From assembly GCA_039814715.1 (NCBI GenBank), contig JBCCAR010000010.1:1-64000 (forward strand): a DNA stretch of 64,000 nt. The letters are read 5' to 3'. The translations under genes and the position numbers were made by a program. This DNA comes from CAKZYD01 sp039814715 (GTDB taxonomy: Bacteria > Pseudomonadota > Alphaproteobacteria > Sphingomonadales > CAKZYD01). The notes below the pieces were generated by a model. The model was not told the origin of the DNA. It saw only the letters and a list, made by a program, of their open reading frames with translations, and ran no database searches. Below, piece after piece: positions 25,803 to 33,312 of this stretch. The number at the start of each line of letters is the position of its first letter. Within the stretch, counting starts at the first letter, position 1.

Positions 25803-26981
25803 ATGCAAAATAGTGAACAAACTTGGCCGGATGATGCGTGGTTGCCAAAAGCGTCCCTTATGCGGGTAGTCGCTGCCATTATTGCACAAGAAGTGGCCGC
25901 AAACAGGCGCCAAGATGTGCATCAGCTTCGTCCAGATTTATGGGATGAGGGGGCACAGCTACTGGAGGAAGGCCTCGCCCTTGATAGCCTTGAGCGGATG
26001 AACTGTGCCTCAGCGCTTAATCGCTTTTTTCATTTGTCTGATTACGGCGCGGAGGACTATTTGCTTGGCGCGCAAACGCTTGGCGATTGGGCCTATGTGG
26101 TTGCCGTTTCCATAGCAAATGGCAGTCAGCAGCTGACCTTTCAAACGTCCGGCACAACCGGCACGCCCAAACTCTGCACGCACCGTGTGTCTGATCTCAT
26201 GGAAGAAACCAAGGCGTGGGCGGCGCATTTTGCTGGTGCGGAGTCCATCGTCGCCATGGTCTCGCCGCAGCATATCTATGGCTTCATTTGGACAGTTCTT
26301 TTGCCGCAATGCCTCGGCGCTGAGGTCGTTGACGCGCGTTTTTTGGCTGTGGCAAAGATCAAAGCGCTCTTTGAGGCGCGCGCGGCTTTGGCCGTCGCCT
26401 CGCCGCCCTATTGGCAGTACCTCGCGCGCAGCGGGCTTGCTTTTCCCGGCAGCTTGCGCGCAGTGACGAGTACGGCGCCTATATCGCCCGACCTTGTGCA
26501 GCAGCTTAAGGCGCAAGGGCTTTATCACCTCACGCACATATATGGCTCCAGCGAGACGGGCGGCGTCGGCTGGCGACAAGAACCTGATACAGCCTATCAA
26601 TTGCTGCCCTATTGGCACCTGTGTGAGGGACGCCGCGCTACAGCGCTTGCGCGCACTGACGGCCGCACGGCGCCATTAATGGACCGTCTTGCGGTCTATG
26701 AAGATGGCCGTTTTGATGTCTTGGGGCGCAGGGATGGCGCTGTGCAAGTGGGCGGGCTGAATGTCCACCCCAGCCGTATAGAAGATGTTTTGCGCACGTC
26801 TAGCGTGGTGAAGGAATGCTGCGTGCACCTGTGCGAGCAATCGCAGCGTCTCACGGCTGAGATCGTGCCGCGTGAGAATGCCAATGCGCGTGATGTGGAA
26901 GCGCAATTAAGAGCATTCTGCCTCGATGCCCTGCCGCCTGCTGAACGTCCAGCGTCCTATCGCTTGATCCATCAGCCTTAA
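25803..26981 (+). CDS. pcl: p-Coumarate:CoA ligase-like adenylate-forming enzyme for the PYP chromophore
   Basis: A short ANL-superfamily enzyme (392 residues; the usual length exceeds 500). The ATP loop TFQTSGTTGTPK is at residues about 112-123, IYGSSETGG is the A5 motif, and GRRDGAVQVGGLNVHPSRIEDVL is the hinge region. Residues 20-100 do not look like a normal ANL N-domain; they contain LALDSLERM, which resembles an acyl-carrier-protein Ser motif. The protein stops before the A10 lysine motif. In PYP organisms pCL activates p-coumarate made by TAL for attachment to PYP, and pyp and tal are nearby. The start has GAGGAG upstream. Confidence 0.8.
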   Translation: MQNSEQTWPDDAWLPKASLMRVVAAIIAQEVAANRRQDVHQLRPDLWDEGAQLLEEGLALDSLERMNCASALNRFFHLSDYGAEDYLLGAQTLGDWAYVVAVSIANGSQQLTFQTSGTTGTPKLCTHRVSDLMEETKAWAAHFAGAESIVAMVSPQHIYGFIWTVLLPQCLGAEVVDARFLAVAKIKALFEARAALAVASPPYWQYLARSGLAFPGSLRAVTSTAPISPDLVQQLKAQGLYHLTHIYGSSETGGVGWRQEPDTAYQLLPYWHLCEGRRATALARTDGRTAPLMDRLAVYEDGRFDVLGRRDGAVQVGGLNVHPSRIEDVLRTSSVVKECCVHLCEQSQRLTAEIVPRENANARDVEAQLRAFCLDALPPAERPASYRLIHQP

Positions 26982-27004
26982 CGTCGCGGGGTGGCCATTT
27001 TGGA

Positions 27005-27049
27005 CGTAAAAAAGCCGTGCTTGCGAAGATAATCCGGCAAGCACGGCTT
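27005..27049 (-). terminator. Intrinsic terminator of the pyp operon
   Basis: A perfect 13-base-pair stem (AAGCCGTGCTTGC at 27012-27024 with GCAAGCACGGCTT at 27037-27049) and a 12-base loop. On the minus strand the stem runs straight into six Ts, so it should end transcription arriving from 27067. It may also slow plus-strand transcription from pcl. Confidence 0.9.
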
Positions 27050-27066
27050 CGTTGCGCGTCACATTT

Positions 27067-27654
27067 TTAGTCAGAGAGGTCGAGCTTGAGCTGATACAGC
27101 AAATCACCCACCATGGTACGGAACTGTGTTCTCATTTCCAAAATCTGTTGGCGGATGGTGATGCCTTGCAAGCTGATTTCTGCGGCGCTCAGCGTTTCGT
27201 CGTCAACGTTCACATGGCACACCAGGTCCTTGGCTGGGTTATACGTTTCAAGCCACGCAGCCGCTGCGCGCCAGTCACGCACCTTTGCGACGCGGTATAA
27301 GTCGTGGGCGTCGCTGGTTTTGTTAAACAATCGCACATCGCACACAATCTCGCCGCTTTGCGCTTCATAAAGATTGATTTCATACCAGCGCGCAACGGCA
27401 TTGTTCCATCCGGTTGCCATGGCAACATGGCGGCCAACAAAACGCTCTGGTCGGCTGCCAGTCACACGCAGGCACTGCTCCAATAAGGGGCTTTGCGCTG
27501 GCGCTGGTGTGCCGGCGGACACAGCCTCTAAGGCGTCCGCTGAAAAATCGCTTTCAATCTCCTCGATTGCGCTGTCGCCAGCTTCGGGCACAATTTGGCG
27601 CAGCGAGGGGGAGACCTCATTTGCGACTTGGCTATAGAGTTGAACATTAGACAT
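27067..27654 (-). CDS. Unrecognised protein, member 2 of the three-paralogue family
   Basis: A 195-residue soluble protein. Residues about 60-195 align with the product of 25204-25701: HVAMATGW, ARWYEINLYEA, VRLFNKTS, AAAWLETYNPAKDL, DETLSAAEISL, then a long C-terminal helix ending GDLLYQLKLDLSD. The N-terminal 55 residues are an acidic extension not shared by the others. It is the last gene of the minus-strand pyp operon, followed by a strong terminator. I see no catalytic motif, signal peptide or membrane segment. Co-transcription with pyp suggests a partner or effector of PYP. Confidence 0.75.
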   Translation of the reverse strand: MSNVQLYSQVANEVSPSLRQIVPEAGDSAIEEIESDFSADALEAVSAGTPAPAQSPLLEQCLRVTGSRPERFVGRHVAMATGWNNAVARWYEINLYEAQSGEIVCDVRLFNKTSDAHDLYRVAKVRDWRAAAAWLETYNPAKDLVCHVNVDDETLSAAEISLQGITIRQQILEMRTQFRTMVGDLLYQLKLDLSD

Positions 27655-27680
27655 GGGTTGGGGGATCCTTGTTTTCAGGG

Positions 27681-28151
27681 TTAGGGAAAGACTGAGGGGC
27701 GATTGAGACCATCGCCAAAGGCTGCTTGCACCGCGCTGAGATAGGCATTGCGCATCTCAGCGAGGCGTAATTTGATAATGCGTGCTGTATGCGCGAGCCC
27801 TGCGTCACCTTCAGCGTTTGCCTGCAGCGCCGCCGGCGTGATGTCACTCACGTCTACGGCGATGGCAGGGTCAAAGCCGGCAATCCAGCGGCGCAGTGCT
27901 GCCGGATCGCCAGTTTGGTGGACAACGCTCATGCCTGTGCTGCCAGGAGATGGCCAAAGCTGCACATGCGCAACAAAACCTGCGCTGGTTTCATATACCG
28001 CAAGGCGGCATGGCTCATGCCCCTCTTGATGGGTGATCGCTGCCTTGACCAACAAAGCGCCAGTCAGATGGAGCGGCGCTTTGCCAGTTCGCGGCAAAAC
28101 AAATCCAGGTTTGTCAGGTGTCACTGGCCAGGCCTTTAAAGCGCGTGTCAC
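27681..28151 (-). CDS. Unrecognised protein, member 3 (divergent) of the three-paralogue family
   Basis: A 156-residue soluble protein starting with GTG (GAGG just upstream; no ATG is available in frame). It keeps the layout of the two paralogues more weakly: LAVYETSAGFVAHVQLW in place of WYEI-LY, RWIAGFDPAIAVDVSDIT in place of LETYxP, and a C-terminal helix ending in GDGL. It lies between two other unknown genes of the pyp operon, 20 bases after 28172 and 26 bases before 27654. The relationship to the others is inferred from shared layout and needs a profile comparison. Confidence 0.65.
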   Translation of the reverse strand: MTRALKAWPVTPDKPGFVLPRTGKAPLHLTGALLVKAAITHQEGHEPCRLAVYETSAGFVAHVQLWPSPGSTGMSVVHQTGDPAALRRWIAGFDPAIAVDVSDITPAALQANAEGDAGLAHTARIIKLRLAEMRNAYLSAVQAAFGDGLNRPSVFP

Positions 28152-28171
28152 AATGGCCTCAATCGCGAGCT

Positions 28172-28543
28172 TTAGCGGTCAATGGCCGAGTTGCCGGCAA
28201 ACAGCTTGCGCAGCTCGCCCAGCTTTTCTTGCAAAGCGCGTTCGCGTTCGCAGCTGGTGATCACCATCCGCGCGAGGGCTTCGGTTTGCACTTGGGCGGA
28301 GGCAGCGCTGCCGTCTTCTACATGAGCTGCACGCAGCCCTTTTAAGATGACACGCAGTTCTTGTTCACGCTCGCACCCCTCGTTCACCAAAGTCGCCATG
28401 GTTTGCAGCTGGTTTTGCAAATCATCCACGCTTGGCGTCACGAAGAGGGTATCGACCTCTCCATCAGAGCCATTCATCAAGGCGAGCTCTTCAGCGGAGA
28501 AAAAATCCTCTTCAAAGTCCGTATCGCTTGTCGCATCTGTCAT
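28172..28543 (-). CDS. Small acidic coiled-coil protein with an internal repeat
   Basis: A 123-residue protein, second gene of the pyp operon, with AAGGAG eight bases before its ATG. Residues 1-35 are very acidic (DATSDTDFEEDFFSAEELA). The rest is predicted helical and holds two copies of a repeat: ATLVNEGCEREQELRVILKG and ARMVITSCERERALQEKLGE, each with a CERE core followed by a heptad-like Leu pattern. The paired Cys positions could allow disulfide or metal cross-links. I do not recognise the family. It may be a signalling partner of PYP. Confidence 0.75.
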   Translation of the reverse strand: MTDATSDTDFEEDFFSAEELALMNGSDGEVDTLFVTPSVDDLQNQLQTMATLVNEGCEREQELRVILKGLRAAHVEDGSAASAQVQTEALARMVITSCERERALQEKLGELRKLFAGNSAIDR

Positions 28544-28571
28544 GTGTATTCTCCTTGACTTGTTGCGGCGA

Positions 28572-28946
28572 TCAGACCCGCTTGATGAAAATCCAGATGC
28601 CTTTTGATGCATCGCTGGTTTTCATCTGGATGCGGACTTTGGTGGGGTTCATTTTGTAATCGAATTCGTAATCGAAAACGGTGTTGATCTGGCCCTCGGA
28701 GACAGCTTGGAAAAAATTCTTATAAAAGGCATGGCCTTTGGCGCAGGGGGCAACATCATTGAAGAAGTTCTTGCCCATGACCTCGTCAGCCGAACGGCCA
28801 CTGATGCCAGATTCCACATGGTTATAGCGCATCACATTGCCCTGCTGGTCCAGTAGCATTGCGCCAAAGGGTAACCGTTCTACCCGTTCGGGATCGACCG
28901 CGAGAAGGTTCGCGACGTCATTCGATCCAAATTTGATCATTTCCAT
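28572..28946 (-). CDS. pyp: Photoactive yellow protein (PYP), blue-light photoreceptor
   Basis: A 124-residue PAS-fold photoreceptor that aligns over its whole length with Halorhodospira halophila PYP with an offset of one residue. Chromophore-site residues are present: Tyr41, Glu45, Arg51 and the attachment Cys68 in KNFFNDVAPC. The Thr50 of H. halophila is replaced by Ser49, a conservative change. DYEFDYKMNPTKVRIQMK and the final FIKRV are family-typical. PYP binds p-coumarate through a thioester and photocycles under blue light. It is the first gene of a four-gene minus-strand operon and is divergent from tal. Confidence 0.97.
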   Translation of the reverse strand: MEMIKFGSNDVANLLAVDPERVERLPFGAMLLDQQGNVMRYNHVESGISGRSADEVMGKNFFNDVAPCAKGHAFYKNFFQAVSEGQINTVFDYEFDYKMNPTKVRIQMKTSDASKGIWIFIKRV

Positions 28947-29280
28947 AATCAGATCTCCGATTTTGCTTATGCCGCTTCCTTGGCGGCGGAAGTGTCAAAA
29001 GAGCCGGTCCAGAACCACTGTTTATTGCGCCCATTCCCGGCCTTAAGCGCAAGCACACCATGCGCCTGCTAAATACACGCAATACGGGTAATATCTTAAA
29101 GAAAGGAGAATCAAACCTTAGTGAAAGGAAGGTTTTTCCAGGGTAAGTCTGTAACGTCAGGCATCATGTTAGTAAATTTACATCTATTAGTAGTGTCCTT
29201 TAGGTTTTGTTAAGCCTAAAGCGGCCATCTGTTCCGGCCAGTCTTTACGCGCTGGCCAATTGAGCAAAAGAGGCCGCAAT
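28947..29280. other. Intergenic control region between pyp and tal
   Basis: 334 bases with no gene. It contains three symmetric elements: AAACCTT/AAGGTTT (29113-29119 and 29129-29135, followed by a T-run on the plus strand), the palindrome GTAAATTTAC (29172-29181), and CTTTAGG/CCTAAAG (29198-29204 and 29215-29221). The stretch 29080-29220 is AT-rich compared with its surroundings. Both divergent promoters must lie here, and the GTAAATTTAC palindrome is the best operator candidate. An AGAGG ribosome site precedes tal. Confidence 0.55.
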
Positions 29281-30930
29281 ATGACTATTCCTGCACCCAG
29301 CGTTGATCGCAGCCGTGATTGCCCCACCGTTTGTCTTGGCCCTGACCAGCAGCTAGCCATTGCCGATCTTGAGGCGATTGCCCAGGGTGCCATGCGCGTT
29401 GAGATCAGTACTGCCGCCAAAAAAGCCACCAGCGCGTCGGCTGGGTTTTTAGATGCGCTGATCGCAGAAGAGCGCTGCATTTATGGTGTGACGACCGGCT
29501 ATGGGCCCCTTGCCAACAATCATGTGGACCCGCGCTGCAGCGATGCGTTGCAGCGCAATCTCGTTTATCACCTTGCCAGCGGTGTGGGCGCGCCCCTTTG
29601 CTGGGCAAGCGCGAGGGCAGTGGTGACATGCCGGCTGCAGGCGTTAAGTCAAGGCCTATCAGCTGTGTCGCATAGTGTGCTTGATCTGCTGGCCCTGTCT
29701 TTAAATACTGGGCTGGCGCCCGTTATTCCAGAAAAGGGCACTGTCGGCGCGAGCGGCGACTTGACCCCGCTGTCGCACATGGCGCTTGCGCTTATGGGTG
29801 AAGGGGCGTGGATGGATGCCAAAGGGCTGGTGAGCAATGCGGCCGCGTTTGCGCGGATGGACACGCAGCCCTTGGCACTTGGCCCCAAGGAAGGCCTGGC
29901 GCTTGTGAACGGCACCTCTGCTATGACCGGCATTGCTGGGCTCAATGGCGCCAAGATGCGCAGACTTTTAAAGCAGGCCTGCTTGCTTAGCTTGATGAAT
30001 GCAGAGGTATTTCAGGGCCATCTCAGCGCTTGGCATCCCCTCGTTGGTGCCGCGCGCGGCCAGCCTGGCCAGCAGGCTATTCATGCGCTGCTATGGTTGC
30101 TCACTGGCCAAGGCAGCCGTATGCAGCCGTTTGAAGCGACGCCGGCAAAGCTGCAAGGCAGCGGCGATGTGCGCCACGACCAATTGCTGCCGCAAGATCC
30201 ATATTCCATCCGCTGCGTACCCCAATTGCTTGGCGCCTGCCTTGATATGCTTGAAACGCATGATGATGTTGTCGGGCGCGAGATGTCGGCTGTGACGGAC
30301 AACCCCCTTGTCTTTCCGCAGCAATCGACCCTCATTCACGCCGGTAATTTCTTTGGTCAACATGTGGCTTTCGCTGCGGACGCGCTCTCAAATGCCGCCA
30401 TCATGGTCGCTATCTTATTGGAGCGGCAAATTGCCCGCGTGACCGATGTGCAGCAAAGTGCGGGCCTGCCAGCGTTTCTTCAAGGCCGCCAAACGGGCCT
30501 GAATAGCGGCTTTATGGGCGCCCAGGTGACTGCCACGGCTCTGGTGGCGGAAATGCGCGCGCGCGGTGTCCCCGCCTCCATCCAATCCATCCCAACCAAT
30601 GCGAACAATCAAGATGTGGTGACGATGGGCACCATCGCTGCCCGGTCCGCAAGCGCCATCCTCGCAGACGCGGGGCGCATTGCTGCCATCCATGCCATGT
30701 GTATGGCCCAGGCCGTTGATCTGCGCGAGGCGCAATCAGATAAGGCTGGCTTTAGCCAAGTCTCCCTCGCTATGCGGGACTTTGTGCGCACCCATACCGC
30801 CTTCCTCGGCGAGGATAGGCCGTTGTCAAATGAGATCGAAACGCTGGCGGACGCAATGGCGTTGCCGGGCGTCTTTGCCGACATCTTTGCTGACATAGCT
30901 TTCGCAAAAGATGCATTAGCGCAATTTTAA
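29281..30930 (+). CDS. tal: Tyrosine ammonia-lyase (p-coumarate synthesis for PYP)
   Basis: A 549-residue member of the aromatic amino-acid lyase family. The MIO prosthetic group forms from Ala157-Ser158-Gly159 (TVGASGDLTPLSHM), and the catalytic Tyr68 is in IYGVTTGYG. At the substrate-selectivity position it has His97-Leu98 in the LVYHLASGVG segment, matching His89-Leu90 of Rhodobacter sphaeroides TAL, whereas histidine lyases have Ser-His. It should convert L-tyrosine to p-coumarate and ammonia. No other hut genes are near, and pyp and pcl flank it. The start ATG has AGAGG at good spacing. Confidence 0.92.
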   Translation: MTIPAPSVDRSRDCPTVCLGPDQQLAIADLEAIAQGAMRVEISTAAKKATSASAGFLDALIAEERCIYGVTTGYGPLANNHVDPRCSDALQRNLVYHLASGVGAPLCWASARAVVTCRLQALSQGLSAVSHSVLDLLALSLNTGLAPVIPEKGTVGASGDLTPLSHMALALMGEGAWMDAKGLVSNAAAFARMDTQPLALGPKEGLALVNGTSAMTGIAGLNGAKMRRLLKQACLLSLMNAEVFQGHLSAWHPLVGAARGQPGQQAIHALLWLLTGQGSRMQPFEATPAKLQGSGDVRHDQLLPQDPYSIRCVPQLLGACLDMLETHDDVVGREMSAVTDNPLVFPQQSTLIHAGNFFGQHVAFAADALSNAAIMVAILLERQIARVTDVQQSAGLPAFLQGRQTGLNSGFMGAQVTATALVAEMRARGVPASIQSIPTNANNQDVVTMGTIAARSASAILADAGRIAAIHAMCMAQAVDLREAQSDKAGFSQVSLAMRDFVRTHTAFLGEDRPLSNEIETLADAMALPGVFADIFADIAFAKDALAQF

Positions 30931-31092
30931 GTTGTATTTTCTATACATGGCGATGTTCGCGGCCAGAAAGGGCGCGGATACTCGGCTGAGCCAATGGCCA
31001 GGCCCGAGTTTTAGTGGGGCATATCTGCCAGTGCAACGTCGTTTGCCTGGCGGGGTGTTCAGACAAAGGAAGGCCGGTAAAGGAGATTTTCC

Positions 31093-31311
31093 ATGGCTGT
31101 TGAAAAGACCGTAGCATCATCAAGCCTCGCAGAGGTGGTTGACCGTATTCTTGACAAAGGTGTCGTCATTGACGCGTTCGTTCGTGTGTCCTTGGTGGGT
31201 ATTGAATTGCTCTCCATCGAAGTGCGCGCGATCGTCGCGAGTGTTGATACCTATCTTCGCTATGCAGAAGCGGTGGGCCTGACCACTGATCCTGTCACCG
31301 TCGCGGCTTAA
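31093..31311 (+). CDS. gvpA: Gas vesicle major structural protein GvpA
   Basis: A 72-residue shell protein of the gas vesicle. The highly conserved core is LAEVVDRILDKGVVIDAFVRVSLVGIELL split over two helices and two strands, followed by IEVRAIVASVDTYLRYAEAVGLT. GvpA polymerises into the ribbed, gas-permeable wall. A strong AAAGGAG site precedes the ATG, as expected for a highly expressed gene. It opens the plus-strand gvp cluster 162 bases after tal, and a hairpin follows. Confidence 0.97.
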   Translation: MAVEKTVASSSLAEVVDRILDKGVVIDAFVRVSLVGIELLSIEVRAIVASVDTYLRYAEAVGLTTDPVTVAA

Positions 31312-31328
31312 CCCTGCGATGAGCAAAT

Positions 31329-31354
31329 AGGCACGGGGCAGCTGCTCCGTGCCT
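31329..31354 (+). terminator. Hairpin after gvpA, likely attenuator
   Basis: AGGCACGG (31329-31336) pairs with CCGTGCCT (31347-31354), and the loop itself is nearly self-complementary (GGCAGCTGCT). No T-run follows. It may partly stop transcription or stabilise the gvpA message, giving more GvpA than downstream accessory proteins. Confidence 0.6.
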
Positions 31355-31395
31355 GCGCATTTGTTTGCACTTATGAGACAGAAGGACCTGCGCGC

Positions 31396-32184
31396 ATGAA
31401 ACCGCAACCGCCAACTCGCAGCCCCTATGCATCAGATCAAATTCGCAGTGAGGCGCGATCTTATGTGGCGCAGCTGCGGGCACAGCGCCTAGCGCGCGTT
31501 CAAGGCGCGGCGCCTCAAGCTGTGCCAGTGGCGCCGCCTTCAGAAGGGGCGGCGACCAAGCGGCCAAAGCACGCGTCAAAAGCGCCTGCTAAGACGAACG
31601 GCAAAAAGATCGGCAAGCGCGGTATCCGCATAGATGTGGCGCATCTGGAAGAAGCGCCCAAGAGCGCGCCGTTAACGAAGAAGACGATTGACGCAGACTC
31701 CCCTGCGCCGCCAAAACAGGAAAGCCCGCGTGAGAGCGTTCGCAGCGGGGCGTCAAAAGCGCGCGCCGCTGCCCGGGACGCGCAGCAAAAACTGCGCGCG
31801 GCGCGTTTAAAACAACGTGAAGCCGCCGCCAAACAAAGAGAAGCAGCGTCGCGCGCGAAGGCTGATCAACGCAGCGCGCGGACCCGCCCCGCCTCATCGC
31901 TCACCCAGCGCCGTTGGACGCCGGCGCGTAGCGCCGCGCAAGCAGCGCCGCCTAAAGCAGTGCCGGTCCAGCCAGCAGCAAATGCTGCCGCGCTCATTCA
32001 GCTGCGCGGCATAGGCGAGGCGATGTGCCGCCGTCTGGAGCAGGCTGGTATAGATAGCTTGCCGGTCCTCGTTGATCTGCCACCTAGCATCATTCGTGAG
32101 CGCTTAGGTCCGGTGAGTGCCTTAGCCAATGTCGAAGGCTGGCAAGCTGAGGCTAAAACGCTTTTGAGCCCTAGCGAAAAATAA
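31396..32184 (+). CDS. Basic Ala/Lys/Arg-rich protein with C-terminal helix-hairpin-helix
   Basis: A 262-residue protein between gvpA and gvpN. Residues 1-190 are low-complexity, strongly basic and Ala/Pro-rich, with a predicted long charged helix at about 115-165 (KARAAARDAQQKLRAARLKQ). Residues about 195-258 form a compact helix-hairpin-helix-like domain (LIQLRGIGEAMCRRLEQAGI, then LPVLVDLP and EGWQAEAKTLL), similar to DUF4332-type domains. I do not recognise it as a known Gvp protein. By position it could act as a GvpC-like outer-wall protein or as a scaffold; neither is shown. Confidence 0.75.
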   Translation: MKPQPPTRSPYASDQIRSEARSYVAQLRAQRLARVQGAAPQAVPVAPPSEGAATKRPKHASKAPAKTNGKKIGKRGIRIDVAHLEEAPKSAPLTKKTIDADSPAPPKQESPRESVRSGASKARAAARDAQQKLRAARLKQREAAAKQREAASRAKADQRSARTRPASSLTQRRWTPARSAAQAAPPKAVPVQPAANAAALIQLRGIGEAMCRRLEQAGIDSLPVLVDLPPSIIRERLGPVSALANVEGWQAEAKTLLSPSEK

Positions 32185-32299
32185 CACGTAAAAAGTGTAA
32201 TATTCTAGCTTTGGTAACGCAGCGTTAACCGTATTCTCTCAGAATATCCCTGCTTTCCCCAGACGAATACGACAGGGGTTGAGGAAGAGGCGAATACCG

Positions 32300-33310
32300 A
32301 TGGTTGTGCATAAAGAACCGTTAAGCGACGATATAGGAACGCTGGCAGGGCCGGCTGGAGCGATCACAGATGAACTGGCCAGCGGCATTGATGTGAGCGG
32401 CCGCAGCTTTTGTGAAGACTTCGTTCTAACCCATGAACTTGATGGTCTGGCCGAGCGCTCACTACGCTATCTCGATGCGCGCATCCCCATTCATTTCAGA
32501 GGTCGCGCTGGCTGCGGCAAGACTGCGCTCGCCCTATATTTAGCCCATGAGTTAGGCGGCGGCGTGTATTTTCTCAGCGGCGACGCCATGCGCACCACAG
32601 AATCGCTGGTAGGCCAAGAAACGGGTATGAAAACTCGCCATGTGGTCGACCGCTATGTGCATTCCGTGCGCAAGGTGGAGCAAGAAACCTCCATCCACTG
32701 GCAAGCAGATGTGCTCACGCAGGCGGCTCTGGGCGGCGGCACTCTTGTTTATGACGAGTTCACGCGCTCTCCAGCGGAAGCCAACAATGCGCTACTTTCC
32801 GTTTTGGAAGAAGGCATTTTGATGCTTCCGGCTGCCGCTGGCAAAGGCAGTTTTGCTCCTGTTCATGAAGATTTTCGGGTTATTTTTACATCCAACAGCG
32901 CTGAATATGCTGGCGTGCAGGCGCCGCAAGATGCGCTCATTGACCGCATGATCACCTTTGACTTAGATGATCTGTCTGCCCAAACCGAGACCGCAATTGT
33001 CTCCCATAGAAGCGGCATTGCATCCGTCCTGGCCCAGCGGCTCGTTGCGCTCGTGCGCGCCGCGCGCGAGACTGGCGCGTTTCACCAAGTGCCGACCATG
33101 CGGGCCAGCCTGATGATGGCGCAGGTGGTGCAGCGCGGCGGGCTCAGCGTCAGCGCGGAAGACCCGACCTTTTGCGAATTGGTCTTAGATATTCTGGCCT
33201 CAAAGGGGCGCAGAGCAGATGGCGCGACATGCATCAAAAGCTTGCGGGCTGATTTGAGCGATTTAATCGCGCACCATTGCCCAGCCCCGAAACGCCGGGC
33301 ACGCGCTTAG
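32300..33310 (+). CDS. gvpN: Gas vesicle AAA ATPase GvpN
   Basis: A 336-residue MoxR-type AAA+ ATPase. The Walker A motif GRAGCGKTA is at residues 68-76, and the Walker B region TLVYDEFTRSPAEANNALLSVLEEG is the GvpN hallmark. FTSNSAEYAGVQAPQDALIDRM contains sensor residues. GvpN is needed for growth of the vesicle from bicone to cylinder. The ATG at 32300 follows GAGGAAGAGG; an in-frame TTG seven codons earlier was rejected. Confidence 0.95.
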   Translation: MVVHKEPLSDDIGTLAGPAGAITDELASGIDVSGRSFCEDFVLTHELDGLAERSLRYLDARIPIHFRGRAGCGKTALALYLAHELGGGVYFLSGDAMRTTESLVGQETGMKTRHVVDRYVHSVRKVEQETSIHWQADVLTQAALGGGTLVYDEFTRSPAEANNALLSVLEEGILMLPAAAGKGSFAPVHEDFRVIFTSNSAEYAGVQAPQDALIDRMITFDLDDLSAQTETAIVSHRSGIASVLAQRLVALVRAARETGAFHQVPTMRASLMMAQVVQRGGLSVSAEDPTFCELVLDILASKGRRADGATCIKSLRADLSDLIAHHCPAPKRRARA

Positions 33311-33312
33311 AT

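Noticed and set aside
29281..30930. Histidine ammonia-lyase (hutH)
   Set aside because: The selector position has His-Leu as in TAL rather than Ser-His as in histidine lyases, no hut genes are nearby, and pyp and pcl flank it.
30931..31092. Sigma-54 or PpsR-type promoter ahead of gvpA
   Set aside because: I looked for TGGC-N9-TTGC and TGT-N12-ACA patterns in this gap and found no convincing match.
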